A stretch of DNA of 43,575 bases from DASSUC01 sp035649895. Lineage in GTDB: Bacteria; Actinomycetota; Actinomycetes; Mycobacteriales; Micromonosporaceae. The position numbers and the translations under genes are program-made. Of the stretch, positions 22,446 to 30,865 are shown in pieces (within the stretch, counting starts at the first letter, position 1; the number at the start of each line of letters is the position of its first letter). Below the pieces are notes generated by a model. That model worked only from the letters and a program-made list of their open reading frames with translations, searched no databases and was not told where the DNA came from. The stretch is from NCBI GenBank assembly GCA_035649895.1, contig DASRIS010000091.1:1-43575 (forward strand), given 5' to 3'.

Positions 22446-23993
22446 CTACGGGGTCGGCTCGCCGGTCGCGCTGGCGGACGCCGTGGGATCGGGCGGGGCC
22501 GAGGTGGAGGTCGCGGCCGGCGAGGTGGGTTCCGGGGCCGGCGACGGCTCGGTGCCCGACGATCCGGTCGGGCTCGGGGATGGGGACGGCGAGTCGGTCG
22601 GCGACGGGGTAGGTGACGGCGTCGGCGAGGTCGGGGTGGGTGACGGTGTCGGCGATGTTGGGGTGGGTGACGGCGTCGGAGGCCGGGACGGCCTGGGGGA
22701 CCGCGTCGGCGACGGCGTCGGGGTCGGCGAGGGGCTCGGCGCGGGGGCCGGTGCCGGGACGGCCGGCAGCACCCTGGTGGCGCCGAAGTAGCGCGACCGC
22801 CAGATGGACGAGATCTTCACGACGTCGCCGGTGGTCGGGGCGTGGACCATCTTGTCGTCGCCGATGTAGATGCCCATGTGGTGGATGCTGGTCCAGTCCG
22901 CCCGGTCGGTGGCGAAGAACACCAGGTCACCCGGGAGCAGCTTGTCGTACGCCACCAGGGTGGTGGCCCGGAACTGGTCCTTGGCCACCCGGGGCAGCAG
23001 CGTGAACGGCCGGTACGCCGCCCAGGCCAGGCCGGAGCAGTCGAACCGGTCCGGGCCCTCGGCGCCCCACTCGTACGGCTTGCCGAGCTGCGCCAGCGCG
23101 AACTGCACCGCCTTGAGCGCGTCCGGGTGGGACCGCTCGCCGTGCACGTTGCTGCCGGCGTGGCCGTACCGGCTCGCCTGGGCCTGCTCGTACGCCTCCC
23201 GCTCCGCCTCGATCCGGGCGAGCTGGTCGGCGTTGCGGCGGCGCAGATCGACCAGGGCCGCCTGCCGCGCCGTGAACGAGGTCGCAACGGTCGTACGCTG
23301 GCCGGTCAGCTCCTGCTCGACGGCGAGTGCAGCGGTATAGCCGGCGTACCTGGTCCGGGCCTCCTCCTGGGCGCGGCCCAGCTCGCGGGCGGCGGCCTCG
23401 GACTCGGCGGTCAGCCCGCCCGAGCCCAGGCTGCCCAGGCGCCAAAGGTCGGAGCCGATGGACCCGTAGGGCGCAACCTCGGTGGCGGCCTTGTACGCCT
23501 CGGCCGCCGCCGCCTCGGCCTTCTCCCGCAGCCGCAGCACCTCGGCCTCGGCGGTGTCGGAGGCCACCTTCGCCTCGACGGTGCGGCTGCGCGCCCGCGC
23601 CAGCTGCTCGTCGATGCCGTTCAGCTGCTCGCCGAGCCGGGCCGCCGCGGTCTCCGCGGCGATGATCTGCTGCGCGAGCGGGCCCAGCACGATCGGTGCC
23701 GGCGGGCCCGGGACCGAGGTGCCGGGCGGGGTGGTGCCGGGCAGGCGCAGCGCGCCCGCTGGCACCGGGCGGGCACCGGTGCTGGGGACGTTGACCGGGT
23801 CGGCGTAGGCCGGGGCGTAGGCGGGCGCGGCGAGCACGGCAGCGACCGCGGCGCTGAGCATGGCAGACCAGGCGGCGGGGCGACCGAAGACGGTGGCCCC
23901 GCCGCGTGAGGTGGCCGGGACGGTGGATGGTAGGTAACCGTCCGGTGCTCGCCGACCCCGTCGTCTGCGCTGTCCCATCTCACCTGTCCCCAT
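22446..23993 (-). CDS. Secreted NlpC/P60 peptidoglycan endopeptidase with coiled coil and Pro/Ser/Thr tail
   Basis: A 515-residue exported protein: a basic N-region with many Arg, a hydrophobic signal core (about 41-63) with likely cleavage after AYA, a coiled-coil region (about 100-270, AETAAARLGEQLNGIDEQLA-type), then an NlpC/P60 domain (about 290-405) with the catalytic Cys C319 in FDCSGLAW, the His in HHMGIYIGDD (371-372) and a polar third residue region DKMVHAP. The last 100 residues are repeats of PSPTPTSPTP. Such enzymes cut peptidoglycan stem peptides (often D-Glu-mDAP bonds) and resemble mycobacterial RipA. The ATG at 23993 lacks a clear ribosome site, so the start is less certain. 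Confidence 0.88.
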   Translation of the reverse strand: MGTGEMGQRRRRGRRAPDGYLPSTVPATSRGGATVFGRPAAWSAMLSAAVAAVLAAPAYAPAYADPVNVPSTGARPVPAGALRLPGTTPPGTSVPGPPAPIVLGPLAQQIIAAETAAARLGEQLNGIDEQLARARSRTVEAKVASDTAEAEVLRLREKAEAAAAEAYKAATEVAPYGSIGSDLWRLGSLGSGGLTAESEAAARELGRAQEEARTRYAGYTAALAVEQELTGQRTTVATSFTARQAALVDLRRRNADQLARIEAEREAYEQAQASRYGHAGSNVHGERSHPDALKAVQFALAQLGKPYEWGAEGPDRFDCSGLAWAAYRPFTLLPRVAKDQFRATTLVAYDKLLPGDLVFFATDRADWTSIHHMGIYIGDDKMVHAPTTGDVVKISSIWRSRYFGATRVLPAVPAPAPAPSPSPTPTPSPTRSPRPSRPPTPSPTPTSPTPSPTPTSPTPSPTPSPTDSPSPSPSPTGSSGTEPSPAPEPTSPAATSTSAPPDPTASASATGEPTP

Positions 23994-24351
23994 GTACGGG
24001 CACGGTCCGGCAGGCCGTCCCCAGGTCCGTGGGCTGCGACATGCAGCCCCATCAGTCTTACCTCACTAGGGCGACTTGTGTCGATTGCTCAGACTAGACA
24101 TCCAGGTCAAGGCTTGTGCCCGACCAGGTGGTGGGCCCGCCTGCGGGGGTACGTCCCGGTGGTTGGGTGGCCCGGTCAGGTGGTGCGCGCCAGCGGCACC
24201 GTGGTGAGCGCCGAAGGCACATGGGAGCGGCGAGGGGGACGGGAGGCGTCCCGGAACCGCTCGACGTACGCTCGGGCGCGGAGCCCGGTCGCCTGCTGCG
24301 GCGTGGCTGGCGCAGGGTGGCGAGGGCGAGTCGAGAGGCGAGGTGGGCCGA
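23994..24351. other. Intergenic region between divergent NlpC/P60 and mqnE genes
   Basis: No convincing gene is found in these 358 bp. A perfect 7-bp stem-loop (GGGCTGC 24031-24037, GCAGCCC 24043-24049) sits in the NlpC/P60 leader. TTGACC occurs on the minus strand at 24105-24110 without a matching -10 box. The c-di-AMP (ydaO) riboswitch pattern that precedes some actinobacterial wall-hydrolase genes was looked for and not recognised. Confidence 0.5.
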
Positions 24352-25521
24352 GTGGACGCGGGGCGCAGGCGGGAGCTGGAGGAGAAGGTCTACGCCGGTG
24401 AGCGGCTGACCCGCGAGGACGGGGTGGCCCTCTACGCCAGCGACGACCTGGCCTGGCTCGGCCGGCTCGCGCACCACCGGCGGACCGAGCTCAACGGTGA
24501 CCGGGTCATGTTCAACGTCAACCGGCACCTCAACCTGACCAACGTGTGCGCGGCGAGCTGCGCGTACTGCTCCTTCCAGCGCAAGCCGGGCGAGAAGGAC
24601 GCGTACACGATGCGGGTGGAGGACGCGGTGGCAAAGGCCCGCGAGATGGAGGGTGAGCAGCTCACCGAGCTGCACATCGTCAACGGCCTGCACCCCACGC
24701 TGCCGTGGCGCTACTACCCCCGGGTGCTGCGGGCGCTACAGGAGGCGCTGCCCGGGGTCTCGCTCAAGTGCTTCACCGCCACCGAGATCCACTGGTTCGA
24801 GAAGATCTCCGGCCGATCCGCCGACGAGATCCTGGACGAGCTGATCGACGCCGGGCTCGCGTCGCTCACCGGCGGCGGTGCGGAGATCTTCGACTGGGAG
24901 GTGCGGCAGCACATCGTCGACCACGCCACCCACTGGGAGGACTGGTCGCGCATCCACCGCCTGGCGCACGCCAAGGGCCTGCGTACTCCGGCCACCATGC
25001 TCTACGGCCACATCGAGGAGCCGCGGCACCGGGTCGACCACGTCCTGCGCCTGCGGGAGCTGCAGGACTCCACCGGCGGGTTCGTGGTCTTCATCCCGCT
25101 GCGCTACCAGCACGACTTTGTCGACTCGGCCGACGGCGTGGTGCGTAACCGGTTGCAGGAGCGCACCACGATGGCGGCGCCGGCCGAGTCGTTGAAGACG
25201 TTCGCCGTGTCCCGGCTGCTCCTCGACAACGTGCCGCACGTCAAGTGCTTCTGGGTGATGCACGGGCTGTCAGTGGCCCAGCTCTCGCTCAGCTTCGGCG
25301 CCGACGACCTGGACGGCTCGGTGGTCGAGTACAAGATCACGCACGACGCCGACCACTACGGCACCCCGCAGACCATGCACCGGGAGGATCTGCTCCACCT
25401 GATCTGGGACGCCGGCTTCCGCCCGGTCGAGCGCAACACCAGGTACGAGGTGGTACGTGAGTACGACCCGGCACCAGCGCTGGCCGAGCGCCGGGCGCAG
25501 CCGCAACAGGTCTGGGCCTAG
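24352..25521 (+). CDS. mqnE: Aminofutalosine synthase, radical SAM
   Basis: A 389-residue radical SAM enzyme. The [4Fe-4S] motif is CAASCAYC (C66, C70, C73), in the setting FNVNRHLNLTNVCAASCAYC. The segments ELHIVNGLHPTLPWRYYPR, TGGGAEIFDWEVRQHIVDH and TMLYGHIEEPRHRVDHVLR separate MqnE from MqnC. It joins an adenosyl radical to 3-enolpyruvylbenzoate (the MqnA product) to give aminofutalosine. mqnA is at 38 kb in this window. Start: the GTG at 24352 gives the family-like VDAGRRRELE and has GAGG 8 bp upstream; a GTG at 24343 is possible. It is followed by two small membrane protein genes. Confidence 0.94.
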   Translation: MDAGRRRELEEKVYAGERLTREDGVALYASDDLAWLGRLAHHRRTELNGDRVMFNVNRHLNLTNVCAASCAYCSFQRKPGEKDAYTMRVEDAVAKAREMEGEQLTELHIVNGLHPTLPWRYYPRVLRALQEALPGVSLKCFTATEIHWFEKISGRSADEILDELIDAGLASLTGGGAEIFDWEVRQHIVDHATHWEDWSRIHRLAHAKGLRTPATMLYGHIEEPRHRVDHVLRLRELQDSTGGFVVFIPLRYQHDFVDSADGVVRNRLQERTTMAAPAESLKTFAVSRLLLDNVPHVKCFWVMHGLSVAQLSLSFGADDLDGSVVEYKITHDADHYGTPQTMHREDLLHLIWDAGFRPVERNTRYEVVREYDPAPALAERRAQPQQVWA

Positions 25522-25527
25522 GCCGGC

Positions 25528-26061
25528 GTGGCGAAGCGGTCGGGCCGGAGCGACCGGTCGGGCGGCGACCGGTCAGGCAGGCTCCCGTCGGGCGGTGGCC
25601 CGACGCGGGGCGGTGGCCCGACGCGGGGCGGTGACCGGACGGCCGGACGCGGGCGGCCAGATGGGACCGGCTCCCCGCGCCGCGACGAGCAGGGCCGCAT
25701 CGTGTCAGCGCGCGAGCTGCTCGCGTACGCGATGGGTGGTCTCCTGCTCGGGCTGGCCGCCGTGGTCCTGATCGACGGCGGGCTGGCCCTGCTGGGCCTG
25801 GGTACGTTCGGACGGGCCAGCGGCTGGCTCGCGGCGATCCTGCCGGCGTGGCTGTTCCTCGAGGACGTGCGGGCCTGGCGGGGGGCGCGGTTGCGGCTGG
25901 TCGTGGCGGTCGGGGCGGCGCTCGTCGCCCTGCTGGTCGGGTTGCTGGCCGCCGCCGCGGCGAGCTTCCTGCCGCCCCTGGGCTCGGGCGCGGTGGGTGC
26001 GGCGGTCGCCGTGCTCGGGTACGCGGTGCTGTGGTTCTACGGGGTTCGGAGGTTGCCGTGA
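25528..26061 (+). CDS. Small integral membrane protein with basic repeat N-terminus
   Basis: A 177-residue protein. Residues 1-60 are Gly/Arg/Ser/Asp rich and include tandem GGGPTR units made by an 18-bp DNA repeat (25591-25626). Residues 63-170 hold about four hydrophobic helices (ELLAYAMGGLLLGLAAVVLI, ASGWLAAILPAWLFL, LVVAVGAALVALLVGLLAAA, AVGAAVAVLGYAVLWFYG). No family was recognised. It starts at a GTG 6 bp after mqnE and its TGA overlaps the next gene, so the three are probably one operon. A link to menaquinone or membrane function is only contextual. Confidence 0.75.
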   Translation: MAKRSGRSDRSGGDRSGRLPSGGGPTRGGGPTRGGDRTAGRGRPDGTGSPRRDEQGRIVSARELLAYAMGGLLLGLAAVVLIDGGLALLGLGTFGRASGWLAAILPAWLFLEDVRAWRGARLRLVVAVGAALVALLVGLLAAAAASFLPPLGSGAVGAAVAVLGYAVLWFYGVRRLP

Positions 26062-26321
26062 GCACAGTCGTCAAGTACACGCTGGGCCGGATCGTGCTGT
26101 TCCTGCTGGTCTTTGCGGCGTTGTGGCCGGTCGACCTGAACGTCCTGGTCAAGCTCATGATCGCAGTTGTCGTCTCGGCCGGCCTGGCGTACTTCCTGCT
26201 GCGGGCCTGGCGGCGGGAGGTCGCTGAGCGCCTCGCCGACGGCGCGCAGCGCCGCCAAGCCGAGCGGGACCGGTTGCGGTCCGCGCTCGCCGGTGACGAA
26301 GACCCGAAGGGTACGCCCTAG
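26058..26321 (+). CDS. DUF4229-like small membrane protein
   Basis: An 87-residue protein with two membrane helices (VKYTLGRIVLFLLVFAALWP and VLVKLMIAVVVSAGLAYFLL) and a charged cytoplasmic tail (RAWRREVAERLADGAQRR). The pattern KYTLGR-hydrophobic-YFLLR fits the DUF4229 family, which I recall as common beside mqnE in actinobacteria. Function is unknown. The GTG at 26058 overlaps the preceding stop (GTGA). Confidence 0.8.
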   Translation: MSTVVKYTLGRIVLFLLVFAALWPVDLNVLVKLMIAVVVSAGLAYFLLRAWRREVAERLADGAQRRQAERDRLRSALAGDEDPKGTP

Positions 26322-26573
26322 CCGCCCGGCCTGCCGCCATCCGCGTAGCCAGAGTGCCGAACCAGGCACGATGGTCCATGCCGGCCGTCCCGGAGGCGGA
26401 AGGACAGCCCCGGGCAGGGTCGATCTGGACGTCAGCCCCACTGCGGCGCCCGGGACTGAGGCGTTGTCCCGTCGATCCATCTGCATAGATAGATATGGGT
26501 ATTGATATGACCATGTGGTCGTGGTGCAGTGTCTCCACCAGCGGAATCGCCCTCAGCCACCGGGAGGTCAGAC

Positions 26574-28451
26574 ATGAGGTTCCGCGCACCACGCCTCGGG
26601 CGGCGGACCGCCGTCCTCGTCACCGCGTTAGCCCTGTGCGGGCTGGCGCTCACCACGACCGGACCGGCGACCGCCGACCCGAGCCTTGCCGCCGAGGACG
26701 GGGCCTCTGCGCAGTACCGGGTGATCGGTCCGCGGACCTTCGCCGACCGGAACGCCGTCGCCGGCACGGGCGCGGCGATCGACTTCAGCGAGCACGGGGT
26801 CCTGCACATCACCGCGACCCCGAACGAGGTCAAGGCGATCAACGCGCTCGGGTTCCAGGTCGTCGCGATTCCGGCCCGGGACACCTCCGGCGACGTCGGC
26901 ATCCAGGGCTTCCCGCCGGGCGATGCCGGCTACCACGACTACGCCGAGATGACCGCGGTGGTCAACCAGGTGGTCGCCGACCACCCGTCCATCGCCCGCA
27001 GGATCAGCATCGGTACGTCGTACGAGGGTCGGGACATCATGGGTGTCAAGATCTCCGACAACGTCGCGACCGACGAGAACGAGCCGGAGATCCTCTTCAA
27101 CAGCCAGCAGCACGCCCGTGAGCACCTGACCGTGGAGATGGCGGTCTACCTGCTGAACCTCTTCACCGACAACTACGGCGTCGACTCGCGGATCACGAAC
27201 ATCGTGAACAGCCGCGAGATCTGGATCCTCCCGTCGGTGAACCCGGACGGCAGCGAGTACGACATCGCCACCGGCTCCTACCGCTCATGGCGCAAGAACC
27301 GCCAGCCCAACAGCGGCTCGACCTACGTGGGCACCGACCTCAACCGGAACTGGTCCTACCAGTGGGGCTGCTGCGGCGGCTCGTCCGGCAGCACGTCGAG
27401 CGACACCTACCGGGGCCCGTCGCCGTTCTCCGCCCCGGAGACGGCCCGGATCCGGGACTTCGTCAACAGCCGGGTGGTCGGCGGTGTGCAGCAGATCAAG
27501 GTGAACGTCGACTTCCACACCTACTCCGAGCTGGTGCTCTGGCCGTACGGCTACACCACCGCCAACACCACGCCGACGCTGAACGCGGACGCCCAGGCCA
27601 CCTTCCAGACCATCGGCAACCAGATGGCGGCCACCAACAACTACACGCCGGAGCAGGCGAGTGACCTCTACATCGCCGACGGCACCAGCATCGACTGGAT
27701 GTGGGCGGCGCATGGCATCTTCGCGTACACGTTCGAGATGTACCCGACCTCCTCGTTCGGCGGCGGGTTCTACCCGGGTGACGAGATCATCGCCCGGGAG
27801 ACCTCCCGCAACCGCAGCGCGGTGCTGATGCTCTCCGAGTACGCCGACTGCCCGTACCGGGCGATCAACAAGCAGGACATCTACTGCGGTGGCGGCGGCA
27901 CCCCGCCGACCACGATCTACTTCGACAACTTCGAGACCGCGACGGGCTGGACGGCCAACCCGAACGGCACCGACACCGCCACCACCGGCATGTGGGAGCG
28001 GGCCGACCCGCAGGGCACCACGTCCAGCGGCACCAAGCAGCTCGGCACCACGGTCAGCGGCGTCAACGACCTGGTCACCGGCCCGCTCGCCGGGGTCGGC
28101 GCAGGCGACTACGACATCGACAACGGCGCCACCAGCGTCCGGTCGCCGGCGATCACCCTGCCGACCACCGGCACGCTGACCCTGTCGCTGTCGTGGTACC
28201 TGGCGCACGGCTCGAACTCCTCGTCGGCCGACTTCTTCCGGGTGTCCGTTGTGCACAGCACCGGCACGACGTCGGTGTTCTCGCAGCTCGGCGCGGCGGC
28301 CAACCGGGACGGCGCGTGGGCGACGGCCACCGTCAACCTCTCCGCGTACGCCGGCCAGAGCGTGCGCATCCTGGTCGAGGCGGCGGACGCCAGCACGGCC
28401 AGCCTCGTCGAGGCGGGCGTGGACGACGTACGGATCACGCAGGCTGTCTGA
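26574..28451 (+). CDS. Secreted zinc carboxypeptidase (peptidase M14) with C-terminal beta-sandwich domain
   Basis: A 625-residue exported metallopeptidase. The signal peptide (residues 1-34) ends ATA-DP. After an N-terminal propeptide-like region (about 45-130) comes the M14 domain: zinc ligands H180 and E183 in QQHAREHLTVE and H315 in DFHTYSELVLWP, substrate-binding residues in NPDGSEY and LNRNW, and catalytic E388 in YTFEMYPT. From about 455 to the end is a jelly-roll-like accessory domain beginning YFDNFETATGWTANP, probably for substrate or wall binding. It removes C-terminal amino acids from extracellular peptides. The ATG at 26574 has GGGAGG 6 bp upstream. Two strong stem-loops follow. 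Confidence 0.93.
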   Translation: MRFRAPRLGRRTAVLVTALALCGLALTTTGPATADPSLAAEDGASAQYRVIGPRTFADRNAVAGTGAAIDFSEHGVLHITATPNEVKAINALGFQVVAIPARDTSGDVGIQGFPPGDAGYHDYAEMTAVVNQVVADHPSIARRISIGTSYEGRDIMGVKISDNVATDENEPEILFNSQQHAREHLTVEMAVYLLNLFTDNYGVDSRITNIVNSREIWILPSVNPDGSEYDIATGSYRSWRKNRQPNSGSTYVGTDLNRNWSYQWGCCGGSSGSTSSDTYRGPSPFSAPETARIRDFVNSRVVGGVQQIKVNVDFHTYSELVLWPYGYTTANTTPTLNADAQATFQTIGNQMAATNNYTPEQASDLYIADGTSIDWMWAAHGIFAYTFEMYPTSSFGGGFYPGDEIIARETSRNRSAVLMLSEYADCPYRAINKQDIYCGGGGTPPTTIYFDNFETATGWTANPNGTDTATTGMWERADPQGTTSSGTKQLGTTVSGVNDLVTGPLAGVGAGDYDIDNGATSVRSPAITLPTTGTLTLSLSWYLAHGSNSSSADFFRVSVVHSTGTTSVFSQLGAAANRDGAWATATVNLSAYAGQSVRILVEAADASTASLVEAGVDDVRITQAV

Positions 28452-28460
28452 GCTCCGATA

Positions 28461-28488
28461 GCCGGCTCCGCCGCCGGGCGGAGCCGGC
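28461..28488 (+). terminator. Strong stem-loop after the carboxypeptidase gene
   Basis: GCCGGCTCCGCC (28461-28472) pairs perfectly with GGCGGAGCCGGC (28477-28488) around GCCG, 9 bp after the stop. Confidence 0.75.
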
Positions 28489-28502
28489 CCGGACAGCAGC
28501 CC

Positions 28503-28531
28503 GGTGGCGCCCCGTTGGACGGGGCGCCACC
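28503..28531 (+). terminator. Second tandem stem-loop before the riboswitch
   Basis: GGTGGCGCCCC (28503-28513) pairs perfectly with GGGGCGCCACC (28521-28531). Together with the preceding stem it insulates the cobalamin operon from the carboxypeptidase gene. Confidence 0.65.
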
Positions 28532-28574
28532 GTCGCGCCGGCGCCCCACCTCACGGGCGGACCAACACTGTGCG

Positions 28575-28783
28575 CTACGGTCTATCCGACCGGTCCGCAG
28601 CGAAGCCGGTGTGAACCCGGCGCTGTCCCGCAACTGTGATCCCGTCCCGTACGGGAGAGCCAGGTCGCCTGCTGACCCGGTCGCGAATCCGCGCTCTCGA
28701 GGAAGGGCGCCTCGCAGGCGGGACACCTCCGGCGAGCCGGGGCCCCTGTCGGCGAAGCACCAGACCCTCGGCCGACAGGAGGA
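28575..28783 (+). promoter_or_regulatory. Cobalamin (B12) riboswitch with ribosome-site hairpin
   Basis: The conserved core is clear: GAAGCCGGTGTGAA, CCCGGCGCTGTCCCGCAACT, then the B12 box AGCCAGGTCGCCTGC (28658-28672). The stem TCCCGTACGGGA lies between them. Just before the gene, CCTGTCGGC (28745-28753) pairs perfectly with GCCGACAGG (28771-28779), whose last bases are part of the ribosome site AGGAGG (28777-28782) of the btuF-like gene (ATG 28788). This suggests control of translation rather than of termination. High B12 should favour the closed form (inference from the class). Confidence 0.93.
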
Positions 28784-28787
28784 CCTC

Positions 28788-29708
28788 ATGCGCAGACGTA
28801 CCCTTGTGATCTTGGCTGCGGTGACCGCGCTCGCCGGTCTCGGCGGGTGTGGCGGCGGCGGCGACGCCACGCCGGGTGCCGCACCGTCCAGCGCCGCCGC
28901 CTACCCGGTGACGGTCGGTGCGGTCACGCTCGACAAGCGGCCGGAGCGGATCATCTCGCTGTCACCGACCGCAACCGAGATGCTGTTCGCCATCGGCGCC
29001 GGCAAGCAGGTCGTCGCCGTCGACGACCAGTCGACCTTCCCGCCCGAGGCGCCGAAGAGCGCACTGTCCGGGTTCAAGCCGAACGCCGAGGCGATCGCCG
29101 CCTACAACCCCGACCTCGTGGTCATCTCCAACGACATCGACAAGATAGCGGGCGCGCTGAAGGCCCTGAAGATCCCGGTCTACCTGGGGGCCGCCGCGAG
29201 CACCCTGGACGACTCGTACCGCCAGCTGGCCGACCTCGGGGCGCTCACCGGCCACGGCGCCGAGGCGGCGGCGGTGGTCCGGCAGCTGACCGACGACATC
29301 GCAAAGCTGGTCAAGGACCTGCCGCCGCGGCCGAAGAAGCTGACCTACTACTACGAGCTGGACCCGACCCTCTACACGGTCACCTCCAAGACGTTCGTGG
29401 GCTCGCTGTTCGCCATGGCCGGGCTGGTCAACGTGGCCGACGCCGCAGACCGGGCCGGCACCGGATACCCCCAGCTCAACGCCGAGGCGCTGGTCAAGGC
29501 GAACCCGGACATGATCTTCCTGGCCGACACCAAGTGCTGCCAGCAGTCGGCGGCCACGGTCCGGGCGCGCGCCGGCTGGGCGGGCATCACGGCGGTCCGT
29601 ACCGGCCAGGTGGTCACCCTCGACGACGACATCGCGTCCCGGTGGGGCCCCCGCGTCGTCGAGCTCGTCCGGTCCATCGTGGACGCGGTGGCCAAGGCCC
29701 CTGCGTGA
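28788..29708 (+). CDS. btuF: Cobalamin ABC transporter substrate-binding lipoprotein (BtuF-like)
   Basis: A 306-residue lipoprotein with lipobox LGGC at about residues 18-21 and a periplasmic-binding-protein fold of the BtuF/FecB class: RIISLSPTATEMLFAIGAGK near the start, NPDLVVIS, YPQLNAEALVKANPDMIFL and WGPRVVELVRSI. It would capture B12 or a corrinoid outside the cell and hand it to the permease. The ATG at 28788 has AGGAGG five bases upstream. The riboswitch immediately before it supports cobalamin rather than siderophore as cargo. The stop overlaps the permease GTG (GTGA). Confidence 0.9.
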   Translation: MRRRTLVILAAVTALAGLGGCGGGGDATPGAAPSSAAAYPVTVGAVTLDKRPERIISLSPTATEMLFAIGAGKQVVAVDDQSTFPPEAPKSALSGFKPNAEAIAAYNPDLVVISNDIDKIAGALKALKIPVYLGAAASTLDDSYRQLADLGALTGHGAEAAAVVRQLTDDIAKLVKDLPPRPKKLTYYYELDPTLYTVTSKTFVGSLFAMAGLVNVADAADRAGTGYPQLNAEALVKANPDMIFLADTKCCQQSAATVRARAGWAGITAVRTGQVVTLDDDIASRWGPRVVELVRSIVDAVAKAPA

Positions 29709-30865
29709 CGGCGTCCCCGCGGCCGGGCCCGGGCGAGGGTGCGCCGCCCGCGTACCGCGGCCCGACCGCGGGCGTCGAGGACGAGCCCCACGGCGATCCC
29801 GTACCGCCTCCGCACCGGGGCCCGGCCCGGCTGCGGCCGCGCTGGCTCGTTGCCGGCGTGGTCGCGGTGGTGGTCACCGCCCTCGCCGGGCTGGCGCTGG
29901 GGCCGGTACGCCTGGCCCCGGCGGGTGTCGCCGCTGAGCTGCTGAACCTCATGCCCGGGGTGCATCTGGACTCCGGGCTCACCGAGCGCGAGACCGCCAT
30001 CGTCACCCAGCTACGGCTGCCCCGGGTCGTGCTCGGCCTGCTCGTGGGCGCCATGCTGGCCCTGTCGGGCGGCTGCTACCAGGGGGTGTTCCGCAACCCG
30101 CTGGCCGACCCGTACCTGCTCGGCGCGGCGGCCGGTGCCGGGCTCGGCGCCACGGTCGCCATCGCGCTGCGCGGCGGCGCTGGCGGGGACGCGACCGCCA
30201 GCCTGCCGACCACCGTGCCGATCGCCGCGTTCCTGGGCGCGCTCACCGCAGTGGCGCTCACCTACGGGCTCGGCGCGGCCGGCGGCCGGGACCGCACCCC
30301 GGCCACCCTGATCCTCGCCGGGGTCGCCGTCACCAGCTTCCTGACCGCCGGGCAGACGTACCTGCTGCAGCGCAACGTCCAGACGATCCGCGAGGTCTAC
30401 TCCTGGATCCTCGGCCGGCTCGCCACCGACGGCTGGCACGACGTGCTGATGCTGCTGCCGTACGCGGTGGCGACCGCCGCCGTGGTGCTGCTGCACGGGC
30501 GGCGCCTGGACGTGCTCGCGGTCGGCGACGAGGAGGCCGCCGGTCTCGGCGTGCACCCGCAGCGCTCGCGGCTGCTGCTGGTGGTCGTGGCGTCCCTCGG
30601 CACCGCCGCGGCGGTCGCGGTCTCCGGCCTCATCGCGTTCGTCGGCATCATCGTGCCGCACACGGTCCGGCTGCTGGCCGGCGCCAGCTACCGCGTGGTC
30701 CTGCCGCTGTCCATGCTCTTCGGCGCGGCCTTCCTCACCCTGTGTGACCTGGCCGCCCGCACCGCCGTAGCGCCGGCGGAGATCCCGATCGGCGTGGTGA
30801 CCGCGTTCTTCGGTGCGCCGTTCTTCATCCTCGTGCTGCGAACCACCCGCCGGGTGCCGGTATGA
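29705..30865 (+). CDS. btuC: Cobalamin ABC transporter permease (BtuC/FecCD family)
   Basis: A 386-residue FecCD-family permease with about ten membrane helices from residue 45 on. Family motifs are LRLPRVVLGLLVGAMLALSG, NPLADPYLLGAAAGAGLG, GVAVTSFLTAGQTYLLQRN and GLIAFVGIIVPHTVRLL near the ATPase coupling loop. The first 40 residues are a Pro-rich hydrophilic leader that may not all be translated, though the GTG overlapping the btuF stop supports it. It forms the membrane channel of the importer. The ATPase gene overlaps its stop by 4 bp. Confidence 0.91.
   Translation: MTASPRPGPGEGAPPAYRGPTAGVEDEPHGDPVPPPHRGPARLRPRWLVAGVVAVVVTALAGLALGPVRLAPAGVAAELLNLMPGVHLDSGLTERETAIVTQLRLPRVVLGLLVGAMLALSGGCYQGVFRNPLADPYLLGAAAGAGLGATVAIALRGGAGGDATASLPTTVPIAAFLGALTAVALTYGLGAAGGRDRTPATLILAGVAVTSFLTAGQTYLLQRNVQTIREVYSWILGRLATDGWHDVLMLLPYAVATAAVVLLHGRRLDVLAVGDEEAAGLGVHPQRSRLLLVVVASLGTAAAVAVSGLIAFVGIIVPHTVRLLAGASYRVVLPLSMLFGAAFLTLCDLAARTAVAPAEIPIGVVTAFFGAPFFILVLRTTRRVPV

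Noticed and set aside
23994..24110. c-di-AMP (ydaO) riboswitch upstream of the NlpC/P60 gene
   Set aside because: Such switches precede wall hydrolases in some actinobacteria, but I could not match the conserved core here; only a simple 7-bp stem is visible.
24100..24409. Small genes in the region before mqnE (several frames of 60-110 codons)
   Set aside because: They are Gly/Arg-rich, overlap mqnE or each other, lack ribosome sites and show no recognisable domain.
12626..26321. A secondary-metabolite gene cluster
   Set aside because: UbiA-like and radical SAM enzymes can suggest one, but the set matches the futalosine menaquinone pathway and no synthase-type core genes are present.
28515..28787. 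An extended N-terminus of the BtuF-like protein starting at 28515
   Set aside because: It would translate through the cobalamin riboswitch; the ATG at 28788 has a good ribosome site and directly opens the lipoprotein signal peptide.
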